Assembly (NCBI RefSeq): GCF_022569295.1
Contig: NZ_JAKFIA010000001.1
Location: forward strand, 2,309,001 to 2,373,000
Length of the DNA: 64,000 nt
Source of the DNA: Pedomonas mirosovicensis
GTDB lineage: Bacteria; Pseudomonadota; Alphaproteobacteria; Sphingomonadales; Sphingomonadaceae
Direction of reading: 5' to 3'
In this document: positions 43,726-53,204 of the stretch, one piece after another
How positions within the stretch are numbered: the stretch's first letter is position 1
Layout: each line of letters begins with the position of its first letter
The notes under the pieces: model-generated
Told to the model about the DNA's origin: nothing
Database searches by the model: none
The model's input: only the letters and a program-made list of their open reading frames with translations
Position numbers and translations under genes: made by a program

Positions 43726-45170
43726 TTCGCATCTCCTTCGCCGGGCTGACCCAGTTCGAAGTCAGAAACCGGACGCAACTTCGGATTGTTGGCATCGAAC
43801 AGCAGCGCGCCGTCGACCCACACCTTCTCGGCGCGGCTGTAGGCGCTGAACGGATCGCCGTTCCACAGCACCACGTCGGCCATCTTGCCGTTCTCCAGGC
43901 TGCCGGTCTTGTCGGCGATGCCCAGAGCTTTGGCCGGGTTGAGGCTCAGCCACTGCCAGGCCTCGGCCTCGGAGATGTTGATGCCAGCGCGACGGCCAGC
44001 GCCCAGGGCCTTGGCGGCTTCCTGGTTCAGACGCTGCACGCCGTTGGGATCATCCGAGTGCACGATGGCGCAGGCGCCAGCGGCATGGACCATCGGGATG
44101 TTTTCCTTGATGCCGTCGTAGCCTTCCATCTTGAAGCCCCACCAGTCGGCCCACAGGGCCGCGCAGATGTGCTCCTTGGCGAGCAGGTCTGCGATCTTGT
44201 ACGCCTCGACGGCGTGGTGGAAGGCCGTGACCTTGTAGCCGAACTCCTTGGACATATCGATGACGTTGGCCATCTCGTCCGCCCGGTAGCAGTGGTTCTG
44301 CACCAGGATCTCGCCCGACAGCACGCCGGCCAGGGTTTCAAGCTGCAGGTCGCGGGACGGCGCTTCCGCCTTCTCGCCCTTCTCAACCTTCTCGTTGTAG
44401 GCGTCCCACTTGCGCTTGTATTCCTGCGCCTTGGCCCAGGTCTGGCGATCAACCGCGAAGTTGCCCATGCGGCTGCCCGGCGCCTGGCCCTTGCTGCCGT
44501 AGACGCGCTTCGGGTTCTCGCCGCAGGCCATCTTCAGGCCATAGGGAGCGCCGGGGAACTTCATGCCCTGCATGGTGCGCGACGGCACCAGCTTCAGCGT
44601 CACGGAGCGGCCGCCGAACAGGTTGGCCGAACCGGGCAGAACCTGAACCGTGGTCACGCCCGCTGCCAGAGCGCGGGTGAACTGCGGATCCTGCGGCCAA
44701 ACAGCGTGCTCGGCCCAGTCCTGGGACGTCACCGGACCGGTGACCTCGTTGCCGTCGGCATGGGCCTGCACTTCCGGCGCCGGATAGTCGCCCATGTGGC
44801 TGTGCGCGTCGATGACGCCCGGCGTCACCCACTTGCCGCGACCGTCGACCACGACGGCGTCCGCCGGCGCCTCGACGGTCTGGCCCACCGCGACGATCTT
44901 GCCATCGCGCATGAGGATTTCGCCATTCTCGATCTGGCCGCCCTTACCGTCCAGAATCGTTGCCCCCCGGATGAGCGTCGGCACGCTGGGATACGGCTTG
45001 TAGGTCGAGGGATACGGGTCCTTGTTGATCCGCACCACCGACGCATCAGCCGTGGCAGCGCTTGCCCCGGCCTTGTTCGCGGCGGCGGCCTGGCCGCCAC
45101 CGGTTTGACCGGTGGTGGCGCAGGCGCCGAGCGCGACCAGCGCACTCATCGTTAACAGAATGTGCTTCAT
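43722..45170 (-). CDS. Amidohydrolase lipoprotein with intact metal site
   Basis: A 482-residue protein with a lipobox (LGAC, Cys17). The amidohydrolase core is intact: VTPGVIDAHSHMGDY gives the HxH, later ligands are in VQNHCYRADE and TAFHHAVEAY, and the catalytic Asp in VHSDDPNG. Members of this imidazolonepropionase-like group often act on N-acyl amino acids or cyclic amides. Placed between a POT peptide transporter (four bases upstream) and the degenerate paralogue, so a role in periplasmic dipeptide or acyl-amino-acid breakdown is likely. Substrate not determined. Confidence 0.91.
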   Translation of the reverse strand: MKHILLTMSALVALGACATTGQTGGGQAAAANKAGASAATADASVVRINKDPYPSTYKPYPSVPTLIRGATILDGKGGQIENGEILMRDGKIVAVGQTVEAPADAVVVDGRGKWVTPGVIDAHSHMGDYPAPEVQAHADGNEVTGPVTSQDWAEHAVWPQDPQFTRALAAGVTTVQVLPGSANLFGGRSVTLKLVPSRTMQGMKFPGAPYGLKMACGENPKRVYGSKGQAPGSRMGNFAVDRQTWAKAQEYKRKWDAYNEKVEKGEKAEAPSRDLQLETLAGVLSGEILVQNHCYRADEMANVIDMSKEFGYKVTAFHHAVEAYKIADLLAKEHICAALWADWWGFKMEGYDGIKENIPMVHAAGACAIVHSDDPNGVQRLNQEAAKALGAGRRAGINISEAEAWQWLSLNPAKALGIADKTGSLENGKMADVVLWNGDPFSAYSRAEKVWVDGALLFDANNPKLRPVSDFELGQPGEGDAK

Positions 45171-45174
45171 CGTC

Positions 45175-46908
45175 TCAGTTCACTCCATGCATACCGCGCT
45201 TAAGCAGCGGCGAAATGACCAGCATGAAAATCCCGAAGCCGACGGCGAACAGACCAACCTCGTTGAAGGTCTGCGCGTAGACGGCAAGGGATTCATGCGG
45301 GTTGACGGCGCCGCCGACGGACTCGACGGCAGCGCGCTCACTGATGAGGCCAACGACGTACTGGCCAAGTGAGGTCGACAAAAACCACATGCCCATCATC
45401 AGGCCGACGACGCGCGGCACCGACAGCTTGGTGATCATGGACAGGCCCACGGGCGACAGGCACAGCTCGCCCATGGTGTGGAGCAGGTAGGCCGCCGCCA
45501 GCCACACCAGCGCCACCTGGCCGTTGGCGTCGGCGGTGTCCATGGCATAGACCAGCAGCAGGAAGCCGAGCCCCACCTGAACGAGGCCGAGCGAGAACTT
45601 CACCGGGGTCGAGGGTTCCAGGCCCCGCTTCTGCAGCATGGACCAGAAGATGGCGAACACCGGCGCCAGGCTGACGACGAACAGGGCGTTGAAGAACTGC
45701 ACCTGATCGGCGGGCATGACCCAGCCGAACACCTCGCGGTCGGTGTTGCGGTCCGCGAACAGGGTGAGCGTGGTGCCCGCCTGCTCGAACAGCGACCAGA
45801 ACACGATGGTCGACATGCTGAGCACCACCGCCACGATCATGCGGTTGCGCTCCACCGAGCCGCACTTGAGCACGGCATAGAGGATCATGGCGATGTAGGA
45901 GCCAAAGCCGAAGGTGGCGAGCAGGATGCCCACCAGCTCGTTCTGCTGCACCAGGATCCATGCCGGAACCAGCGCCGCGAAGGCCAGCACGTAGATGGTC
46001 CAGCGCAGGCTGAGCCCGGCGAAGACCTTCTTGACGAGAGAGGTCGGATTGGGCGCCTCGCCGTAGCCTTCCATGATGCGGTCGCTGAAGGTGGCGATGG
46101 CCCAGGCGATGGTCATGCCGACGCCCGCGGCGGCGAACGCCACGTCGAAACCGAAGTTCTGGCGCAGGTTGGGCAGCAGGATCTGGCCGAGAACCGAGCC
46201 GAGGTTGATGCCGATGTAGAAGATGTAGAAGCCGTTCTCGCGCCGCTTGTCCTGCGGCGAATAGAGGTCGCCCACCACGGTCGAGATGTTCGGCTTGAAG
46301 AAGCCGTTGCCGATGATGACGAATGAAAGCGACAGGTACATCAGGTACAGGAAGACCTGGTTGCGTTCCACCGGCAGGCTGTAGCTGCCCTGGGCCAGGG
46401 TCGTCTCCGGCGCAGTAGCCGCCTCGCCCGTGCCGCGCAGCACGACGCTGCCCTCCATGCCGGGCAGCAGCCGCATCCGCGCGCCGTCCACCGTGACGAA
46501 TTGCTCGGTGCGATCGTTGCCCACATCGACAATTTCGATCGGGTAGCGGCCATTGTTGTATTCGAGGAACTGCTGGGTCTGTGGACCGCCGAAGGCCAGG
46601 CCGAAATAGCCGAGCATCATCATGACGGCGCCGAACTTCACCGCGCCGCGCGAACCAAGATAGCGGTCGGCGATCATGCCGCCGATCAGCGGGGTGAGGT
46701 AAACCAGAGCCGTGTAGCTGGCGTAGATTCCGGCGGCCTCGCCGTCATCGAACAGGAAATGCTTGGTCAGATAGAGAATGAGGATTGCCCTCATGCCATA
46801 GTAGCCAAAGCGCTCCCACATCTCTGTGGTAAAGCAAACGAGGAGCTGTCGCGGATGGCCAAGCCATGTGCCCGCTCGCGTAGCTGCAGCGCCGCCCTCT
46901 GATGTCAT
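45175..46908 (-). CDS. POT (PTR2) family proton-dependent oligopeptide transporter
   Basis: A 577-residue inner-membrane protein. The POT signature EMWERFGYYGMRAILILYLT (E1XXERFXYY) is present in helix 1, and GNGFFKPNIS in the middle. An insert of roughly 75 residues lies between helices 4 and 5 (from YNNGRYPIEIVDVG to SLPVERNQ), longer than in E. coli DtpA. ATG 46908 is chosen because GGGAG lies seven bases upstream; a start at 46959 would lack this. It imports di- and tripeptides with protons. First gene of the operon with the two amidohydrolases. Confidence 0.94.
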   Translation of the reverse strand: MTSEGGAAATRAGTWLGHPRQLLVCFTTEMWERFGYYGMRAILILYLTKHFLFDDGEAAGIYASYTALVYLTPLIGGMIADRYLGSRGAVKFGAVMMMLGYFGLAFGGPQTQQFLEYNNGRYPIEIVDVGNDRTEQFVTVDGARMRLLPGMEGSVVLRGTGEAATAPETTLAQGSYSLPVERNQVFLYLMYLSLSFVIIGNGFFKPNISTVVGDLYSPQDKRRENGFYIFYIGINLGSVLGQILLPNLRQNFGFDVAFAAAGVGMTIAWAIATFSDRIMEGYGEAPNPTSLVKKVFAGLSLRWTIYVLAFAALVPAWILVQQNELVGILLATFGFGSYIAMILYAVLKCGSVERNRMIVAVVLSMSTIVFWSLFEQAGTTLTLFADRNTDREVFGWVMPADQVQFFNALFVVSLAPVFAIFWSMLQKRGLEPSTPVKFSLGLVQVGLGFLLLVYAMDTADANGQVALVWLAAAYLLHTMGELCLSPVGLSMITKLSVPRVVGLMMGMWFLSTSLGQYVVGLISERAAVESVGGAVNPHESLAVYAQTFNEVGLFAVGFGIFMLVISPLLKRGMHGVN

Positions 46909-47228
46909 TAGGATCTCCCTGAGATTGTCGAACCGCCCATTGAAAAGGCCCGTAAACAAGCATTATCGCCGAACGGCGAAGCGCTCAGCCTATAAAGCCA
47001 ACGGATGCTCGACAATAGTAACGGTCTTTACAGACCGCGCATGGACGGTCCGCCCCCTTGCCCCCTGGTATTTTTAATTCACACACATCAGCAGATGAAC
47101 GGGAGATGAACCACGACCGTTGCGACGAAGCGCACCTTTGCCGCGATGGATTGCATTTCGACGTTTCGCCCCCGCGTGGTAGCTCTGCGCGCTCGCGTTT
47201 TTCAATCTCTGCCGCGAAAGGCTGGACC
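46909..47228. other. Divergent intergenic region (POT operon / nitroreductase)
   Basis: About 320 bases with no convincing gene. It must hold the promoters of both flanking units. A perfect CGGTCT-TTAC-AGACCG dyad (47022-47037) stands out as a candidate operator or hairpin. An in-frame 5' extension of the nitroreductase exists but has no homology-like content. Confidence 0.5.
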
Positions 47229-47822
47229 ATGACCGTTTTCAATGACCGCACCTCCGCCCTCAGCCTGCTGCTCACCCGCCGCTCCGCCAAGGCGCGCGAT
47301 CTGGCCGGGCCGGGGCCGAGCGAGGCGGAACTGCGCCAGATCCTGACGGTGGCGGCGCGCGTGCCGGACCATGGCAAGCTGGCGCCGTGGCGGTTCGTCA
47401 TCATCCCGCAGGAGCAGCGGGACGCCTTCGGCGAGAGCCTCGTCGCTTCCCTGAAGGCCGAAAAGCCGGAGGCTTCGGAGGTGGAGGTCGAGGCCCAGCG
47501 CCAGTTCGCGCGCCAGGCCCCGACGATGATCGCGGTGCTCAGCCGGGTGAAGCAGGACATTCCCATTCCCGCCTGGGAGCAGGAACTCTCCGCCGGCGCG
47601 GCGTGCCAAAACATGCTGCTGGCCGCCCATGCGCTCGGCTACCACGCCAACTGGCTGACCACCTGGCCCGCCTATTCTGAGAAGGTTGTCGCCCTGCTCG
47701 GCGGCGAGCCGGGAGACCGCATCGCCGGGTTCATCTTCATCGGCACCGGCACCCGGCCGGATGAGGAGCGCCCCCGCCCCAACCTCGATGCCATCACCAC
47801 CCTCTGGTCCCCGCGCGGCTGA
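47229..47822 (+). CDS. Nitroreductase family protein (YdjA-like)
   Basis: A 197-residue FMN-dependent oxidoreductase. LLTRRSAKARDLAGPGPSEA holds the FMN-binding Arg-Arg-Ser, RVPDHGKLAPWRFVII is the conserved His-Gly-Lys/Pro-Trp region, and SAGAACQNMLLAAHALGYH is the second FMN contact. It is the short (YdjA) type that usually forms dimers and reduces nitro compounds or quinones with NAD(P)H. ATG 47229 gives the family start; AAAGG is upstream. Convergent with the MerR gene. Confidence 0.93.
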   Translation: MTVFNDRTSALSLLLTRRSAKARDLAGPGPSEAELRQILTVAARVPDHGKLAPWRFVIIPQEQRDAFGESLVASLKAEKPEASEVEVEAQRQFARQAPTMIAVLSRVKQDIPIPAWEQELSAGAACQNMLLAAHALGYHANWLTTWPAYSEKVVALLGGEPGDRIAGFIFIGTGTRPDEERPRPNLDAITTLWSPRG

Positions 47823-47840
47823 GCCGCGCCCAGGCGCATC

Positions 47841-47872
47841 GCCCGCCTGATTGACCGACCAATCAGGCGGGC
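47841..47872. terminator. Shared hairpin between nitroreductase and MerR genes
   Basis: A perfect 13-bp stem (47841-47853 with 47860-47872) and a 6-base loop. The MerR stop codon lies inside the 3' arm, so the hairpin begins before that gene ends. No clear U-tract on either strand. Confidence 0.65.
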
Positions 47873-48798
47873 TGCGCGACGAGCTGCGTCATGGCGTTGG
47901 TGAGCCAGCGCCATTCAGCGCCGGAGGTGGTCGCGGTGTCGCTACCGCGCAAAATGGCCTGCAGCTCATGATAGCGTACCGAGCGGGCGTGATATTTGCG
48001 GTATTGGCCAAGATGCCACGCCAGGAACGCCTCGTCCGGCTCTCGCCGCATACACCTGGCCGAACGTTCCAGCCACTCCTGCGCCAGCGCCCGGCCGGTC
48101 TGGGAGGTCGGCTCCGCCCCCGCATCCATGGCCACGCGCACCTTGGCGAAGATCTCCTCCGACGCCGCGGCATAGGCCGCCGCATCGAACCCATCCGTCC
48201 AGACACGCGCCATGTCGGCGCGCATGGCGTCGATGTATGCCTCGTCGGACAGGATGCTCATGATCTCGTTCCAGGCATCGATCTGCTCGGGCGTTGGCTC
48301 CTCCGGCAGATCGGGCGTGTTGAGTTCGATCATGCGCTGCCTCCAGGCATCGTCCATCGGGGTGCCTTCGGCCACCTTATCGACGAACCGCTCCACTCTC
48401 GCCCGGAACTCGGCTTTGGACATGCTGGTCATGGTCCATAATCTCCTCAGATCGCGTTCGCTTGGATCGGGTATCCGAAGCGTCGCCCGCAGCACGGCGG
48501 CGACCCGGCGCTGGGAGGCAATCTCGGCTTCAAGCGTCTCCAGGCGCATCTCGAGCACGGCTTTCAGCGAAAGCCGCCGTGCCAGGATGCTCTTGATGAC
48601 ATCAAGGCCGATGCCTGCCTCCCGCAACGCCCGAATCAAATCGAGCTGCGCCGCATCCGCATCGGAATAGACCCGATATCCGCTGAAAGTCCGTGTTCTC
48701 GGCGGCAGCAGGCCTTCGTCGGAGTAGAAGCGGATACGCCGCACCGAGACGCCGCTGAGGCGCGCAAGCTCGCCGATCGTGTACAGTTTCTCAGCCAT
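47863..48798 (-). CDS. MerR-family regulator with TipAS-like C-terminal domain
   Basis: A 311-residue regulator. The N-terminal MerR HTH is YTIGELARLSGVSVRRIRFY, followed by the wing (GLLPPRTRTFSGYRVY) and a dimerisation helix. The large C-terminal part is helical and aromatic/acidic-rich, resembling antibiotic- or ligand-binding TipAS-type domains more than metal sensors; the metal-sensing Cys pattern is absent. It lies just downstream (convergent) of a nitroreductase and upstream of an RND operon on the same strand, but a terminator separates it from the latter. Target unknown. Confidence 0.9.
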   Translation of the reverse strand: MAEKLYTIGELARLSGVSVRRIRFYSDEGLLPPRTRTFSGYRVYSDADAAQLDLIRALREAGIGLDVIKSILARRLSLKAVLEMRLETLEAEIASQRRVAAVLRATLRIPDPSERDLRRLWTMTSMSKAEFRARVERFVDKVAEGTPMDDAWRQRMIELNTPDLPEEPTPEQIDAWNEIMSILSDEAYIDAMRADMARVWTDGFDAAAYAAASEEIFAKVRVAMDAGAEPTSQTGRALAQEWLERSARCMRREPDEAFLAWHLGQYRKYHARSVRYHELQAILRGSDTATTSGAEWRWLTNAMTQLVAQPA

Positions 48799-48844
48799 GT
48801 CGCGGTCCTACGGCCTCCAGTCGGTGGAGAGTCAACGTGCCTTT

Positions 48845-48886
48845 TACAAAAAGAAAAAGCAGGCGAAGCCGGATGACTTCGCCTGC
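48845..48886 (-). terminator. Strong intrinsic terminator after the RND permease gene
   Basis: A 10-bp stem (GCAGGCGAAG at 48859-48868 with CTTCGCCTGC at 48877-48886) is followed, in the minus sense, by a T-rich tract (TTTTTCTTTTTG). Confidence 0.92.
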
Positions 48887-48912
48887 CAAGGTTGCCGTAG
48901 GTAAGATGTGGG

Positions 48913-51900
48913 TTATTCCGCCGCTGTCGCAACCGGGTGCGGCTTGATTGCTTCGCCTTTTGCCTCGTTTTCATCACCCGGTTGGGTGGTGATGAGACGA
49001 CCCAGCTTGCGGCCCAGCCACTTTTCGATGTCGTCCACCACCGTGAAGCCTGCCGGGACGATCACCAACGTCAGCACCGTCGAGGTGATGAGGCCGCCGA
49101 TCACCGACAGCGCCATCGGCGCGCGGAAGGAGGTGTCCGCCCCGAGGCCGATGGCGACGGGGAGCATGCCCGCGATCATGGCGATGGTGGTCATGATGAT
49201 CGGCTGGGCGCGCTTGTGCCCAGCTTCGATCAGTGCCGTCTCGCGGTCCTTGCCGAGGCGGATCTCCTCGATGGCGAAGTCCACCAGCAGGATCGAGTTC
49301 TTCGCCACGATGCCGAAGAGCATCAGGATGCCGATGAAGACCGGCAGGGTGATCTCGAACCCGCAGATGAGGAGCGCGAGGAACGCCCCGCCCGGCGCCA
49401 GCAGCAGCGACCCCATGTTCACGATCGGCTGGAAGGCGCGCTTGTAGAGCAGCACGATCACCGCGAACACCAGCATCACGCCGGTCAGCAAGGCGATCAT
49501 GAAGTTGGTCATCATCTCCTGCTGGAACTCGGCATTGCCCGCATAGATGCGGCGCACGCCCTGCGGCAGATTCTTCAGGGTCGGCAGGTCCTCCACCTGC
49601 GCGAGCGCCACGCCCTGCTTCACGCCCTGCACGTCCGCCTCAACGACAATGCGGCGGCTCTGATTGTAGCGGCGGATGGAGGTGGGCCCCTGACCGAAGG
49701 TGATGTCCGCCACCGACTTCAGTGGCACCCAGTTTCCGCCGCTGGTGGGCACCGGCAGGTTCTCCAGCGTCGACAGGTCTTCCCGCGCGCCCTCGGCAAG
49801 GCTCACCCGGATCGGCACCTGACGGTCCGAGAGCGAGAACTTGGCCAGGTTCTGCGATACGTCGCCCATGGTGGCGATGCGGACGGTCTGGCTCAACGCC
49901 GAGACCGACACGCCCATCTCCGCCGCCAGGTCGAAGCGCGGCTTGATGACGATTTCCGGCCGCTGCAGATCGCCGTTGATGCGCGGGTCATGCAGCGTGG
50001 GCAGCTTCCGCATCTCATCGACGATCTTGTTGGCGGTTTGCTCCAGCAGCACCGGATCGTCGCCGCCGATGACCACCGAGATATCCCGGCCGAAGCCGCC
50101 GCTGTTGCTCTGGAAGTTGATGCGGGCATCGGGAATGGCGGCGAGCTTCGGCGCCAGTTCCTGCTCGATCTCCTTCTGGGTAGCCTTGCGCTCGCTCGGG
50201 TCGGTCAGGTTGACGAGGAGCAGGGCCTTCCGCAGGTCGCCCACGTTCTCGCCAACGAGTTCCAGCACGCTCACCACCTGCGGGTGCTGCTTGAGCACCT
50301 TGGTCGCCTCGGCCGACACGCGGGCCGAGTCATCCAGGCGCGAGCCCGGCGGCAGCTCGATGTTGACGACCGACACCTTGTCGTCGATCGGCGGCATGAA
50401 GCTGACCGAAATCTGGGTGGCGATGAAGATGGAGAAGAGGAAGAAGACAACGCCGCCGAACAGCGTGATCCAGCGGTGACGCAGGGACCAGCGCAGGGCC
50501 CCCATGTACTTCTTCATCGCCCAGCCATCGGCATGGCCGTGGTGGCTCTTGCCGTTGGGGTCCTCCGGCTTCAGGAAGTAGGCGGCGATGAGCGGCGTGA
50601 TGAGGCGGGCAACCAGCAGCGACATAAACACCGCCACCGCGACCGTGAGGCCGAACTCCTTGAAGTACTGGCCCGAGATGCCGCCCATCAGGCCGACGGG
50701 CAGGAACACCGCGACGATCGACATGGTGGTGGCGACCACGGCGAGGCCGATCTCGTCCGCAGCGTCCATGGCCGCCCGGAAGGGCGACTTGCCCATCCGC
50801 ATGTGGCGGACGATGTTCTCGATCTCCACGATCGCGTCATCGACCAGAATACCGGCGACCAGCGACAGGGCGAGGAGGCTGAGCATGTTCAGCGTAAAGC
50901 CCATCGCATCCATGATGAGGAAGGTCGGGATAGCCGACAGCGGAATGGCCAGCGCCGAGATGAGCGTCGCCCGCCAGTCGCGCAGGAACAGGAACACCAC
51001 GACAACCGCCAGGATCGAGCCCTCGATCAGCGCCCAGAGCGCCGAGTTGTAGTTGCTCTTGGTGTAGCCGACCGTCGTGAAGAACTCCTCGATCTGGACC
51101 TTCGGGTTCTCCTTGCGGATCTTGTCCAGCTCCTTGTGCATGGCCTCGTAGACGCTCACCTCCGAGGAGCCCTTGGCGCGGGTCACGCTGAAGGCGGTGA
51201 CGAGGCGGCCGTTCTGACGGGTCAGGCTGCGCTGCTCGTCCACGCCGTCGCGCACTTGCGCGATGTCCGACAGGCGCACGACACGGCCGCCCGGCGCGAT
51301 GATGCGGGTATCGGCCAGCTGCTGGGCCGTCTTGGCGCCGCCCAGCACGCGCACCGCCTGCTCGGAGCCGCCGACATCTGCCCGGCCGCCCGGCGCATCG
51401 AGATTGAGCATCCGCAGCTGCTGGTTCACATCGGCCGCCGACAGGCCCATGGCCTGAAGCCGGCTCGGGTCGAGATCAATGCGGATTTCGCGGGAGACGC
51501 CGCCGATACGCTGCACCTGCGCGATGCCGCCGAGCGTCAGCAGCCGCTTGGTGATGCTGTTGTCCACGAACCAGCTCAGCTGCTCCGGCGTCAGGTCCGT
51601 GGTGCTGACGACCATGTAGGACATGGCCCCGCCTTCGGTATCGATGCGCTGGATGTTCGGCTCCAGAATGCCTTCGGGCAGCTCGGAGCGCACCCGCGTC
51701 ACCGCATCGCGCACGTCGTTGACCGCGCGGTCAACCGGCGTGCCCACCTGGAACTCGACGATGACGAACGCCGTGCCCTCGATGGTGCGGGAGGTGATGT
51801 TGCGAACGTTGCCGACGCTGGCGACCGCACCCTCGACGATCTGGGTGATCTGCATCTCCATTTCGGTCGGCGCGGCGCCCGGCTGGCTGATCGTCACCTG

Positions 51901-52038
51901 CACCACCGGGAACGACACGTCGGGCATGTTGTTGATGGGCATCCGCATGAAGGCGATGAAGCCCATCACGGTCAGCACGGCGAACAGGACGATGGGCGGG
52001 ATCGGGTTGCGGATCGCCCAGGAAGACATGTTTCTCAT
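48913..52038 (-). CDS. RND multidrug efflux permease (HAE-1 type)
   Basis: A 1041-residue inner-membrane proton antiporter. N-terminal MSSWAIRNPIPPIVLFAVLT, the TM4 proton-relay region GILVDDAIVEIENIVRHM with the paired Asp, and a second TM block near the C-terminus (AKNSILLVDFAIEEIR) are diagnostic. Length and periplasmic loops match HAE-1 pumps (AcrB/MexB/MdtB class). It works as a trimer with the adaptor and NodT channel encoded just upstream. Last gene of the operon; a strong terminator follows. Confidence 0.97.
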   Translation of the reverse strand: MRNMSSWAIRNPIPPIVLFAVLTVMGFIAFMRMPINNMPDVSFPVVQVTISQPGAAPTEMEMQITQIVEGAVASVGNVRNITSRTIEGTAFVIVEFQVGTPVDRAVNDVRDAVTRVRSELPEGILEPNIQRIDTEGGAMSYMVVSTTDLTPEQLSWFVDNSITKRLLTLGGIAQVQRIGGVSREIRIDLDPSRLQAMGLSAADVNQQLRMLNLDAPGGRADVGGSEQAVRVLGGAKTAQQLADTRIIAPGGRVVRLSDIAQVRDGVDEQRSLTRQNGRLVTAFSVTRAKGSSEVSVYEAMHKELDKIRKENPKVQIEEFFTTVGYTKSNYNSALWALIEGSILAVVVVFLFLRDWRATLISALAIPLSAIPTFLIMDAMGFTLNMLSLLALSLVAGILVDDAIVEIENIVRHMRMGKSPFRAAMDAADEIGLAVVATTMSIVAVFLPVGLMGGISGQYFKEFGLTVAVAVFMSLLVARLITPLIAAYFLKPEDPNGKSHHGHADGWAMKKYMGALRWSLRHRWITLFGGVVFFLFSIFIATQISVSFMPPIDDKVSVVNIELPPGSRLDDSARVSAEATKVLKQHPQVVSVLELVGENVGDLRKALLLVNLTDPSERKATQKEIEQELAPKLAAIPDARINFQSNSGGFGRDISVVIGGDDPVLLEQTANKIVDEMRKLPTLHDPRINGDLQRPEIVIKPRFDLAAEMGVSVSALSQTVRIATMGDVSQNLAKFSLSDRQVPIRVSLAEGAREDLSTLENLPVPTSGGNWVPLKSVADITFGQGPTSIRRYNQSRRIVVEADVQGVKQGVALAQVEDLPTLKNLPQGVRRIYAGNAEFQQEMMTNFMIALLTGVMLVFAVIVLLYKRAFQPIVNMGSLLLAPGGAFLALLICGFEITLPVFIGILMLFGIVAKNSILLVDFAIEEIRLGKDRETALIEAGHKRAQPIIMTTIAMIAGMLPVAIGLGADTSFRAPMALSVIGGLITSTVLTLVIVPAGFTVVDDIEKWLGRKLGRLITTQPGDENEAKGEAIKPHPVATAAE

Positions 52039-52050
52039 TCTGCCGACTCC

Positions 52051-53199
52051 TTAGCTCGCCTGCTGCTGCATGACCGGGGCAATGGCCTCGCCCTCGCGCA
52101 GGAAGGCGCCGGCCGTGGCTACCACCCGCTCCGAGCCAACCAGCCCTTCTTCGATGACGACGCCCTTGGCGGTGGTGGTGCCAAGGCGCACGGCGCGCCG
52201 GGCAATCTTGTTGTCGCCGCCCACCACGTAGACGAAGGCTCCCTTGCTATCGGCCTGGAGCGCCGAGTGCGGCAGCACCGGCTTCTTCGCCTCGCCCGCC
52301 AGCACGAAGCCGTGGGCGAACGCGCCCGGCCGCAGCAGCGGGTTGGATGTCAGCGCGACGCGAACCGTGCCGAGGCGGCTCTCCGGATCGATGGTGGGAC
52401 CAAGCAGCCACACCTTGCCCGCAAAGTCGCGGTCAACGCCGGTGATGCGGACGGTCGCCTTCTGCCCCACTTTCAGGCTGGGCATGTCCTGCTCGGCCAC
52501 CTCGCCGCGCAGCTCGACAAGGCCATCCTTGGCGACGCGGAACAGGATGACGCCGGGCGACGCCGCCTGGCCCACCTCGACGGCGCGAACCAGCACCCGG
52601 CCATCCGCCGGCGCGCGGATCTCGGCGCGGGCGAGACGGGCCTTGGCCTCCTCCAGCTGCGCCGCGGCCACCTTGGCGCGGGCCTGCGCCGTCTCGGCGC
52701 TGGCAGCCCGGCGTTCCACGTCCTCGCGGGAAATAGCGCCGCTGCCGGAGACGGCCTTGACGCGCTCATATTCCGCCACGGCCAGGCGGGCATCCGCCTT
52801 GGCTTCATCCAGCGCCGCGGCCAGCTGGGCGACCTGCGGGCGCAGCACATCGGTGTTGATGCGGGCCATGACCTGGCCCTTCTTCACCCAGTCCCCGGCC
52901 TCCACCAGCACGGCAGCCACCCGGCCGCCGTCGCCCTCAACGCTGACCGGCATGTCGTACTGGGCCGAGATGGTGCCCGTCACCTTGATGCGGGCGGTGA
53001 CCTGTGATGCGCCGGGGACCAGCACGGTCACCCGCGGCGCGGCGCCTGCCTTTTCGGCCGTCTGACCGTCATCGGCCGCCTGCGCGTCGGATTCCCCCGA
53101 CAGGGCGGTGAAACCGACAATGCCGCCAAGCAGACCGGCTCCGACCAGCCCAATGACAATGGACTTACGCGAGAACTTGGATTTTTCGATAGTGAGCAT
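52051..53199 (-). CDS. RND efflux periplasmic adaptor
   Basis: A 382-residue membrane fusion protein. An uncleaved N-terminal helix (SIVIGLVGAGLLGGIVGFTA) is followed by lipoyl halves (PVSVEGDGGRVAAVLVEAGD and ADGRVLVRAVEVGQAASPGV), a coiled-coil hairpin of Ala/Glu/Arg repeats between them, and a C-terminal barrel and membrane-proximal domain. Twelve bases upstream of the permease gene, five bases after the NodT gene. Confidence 0.96.
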   Translation of the reverse strand: MLTIEKSKFSRKSIVIGLVGAGLLGGIVGFTALSGESDAQAADDGQTAEKAGAAPRVTVLVPGASQVTARIKVTGTISAQYDMPVSVEGDGGRVAAVLVEAGDWVKKGQVMARINTDVLRPQVAQLAAALDEAKADARLAVAEYERVKAVSGSGAISREDVERRAASAETAQARAKVAAAQLEEAKARLARAEIRAPADGRVLVRAVEVGQAASPGVILFRVAKDGLVELRGEVAEQDMPSLKVGQKATVRITGVDRDFAGKVWLLGPTIDPESRLGTVRVALTSNPLLRPGAFAHGFVLAGEAKKPVLPHSALQADSKGAFVYVVGGDNKIARRAVRLGTTTAKGVVIEEGLVGSERVVATAGAFLREGEAIAPVMQQQAS

Positions 53200-53204
53200 G
53201 GATC

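Noticed and set aside
48937-53007. Very long open frame (over 1,300 codons) on the + strand
   Set aside because: It is antisense to the RND permease and adaptor. High GC in third positions of the real genes keeps the antisense frame free of stops. The translation is Arg/His/Asp-rich and resembles no family.
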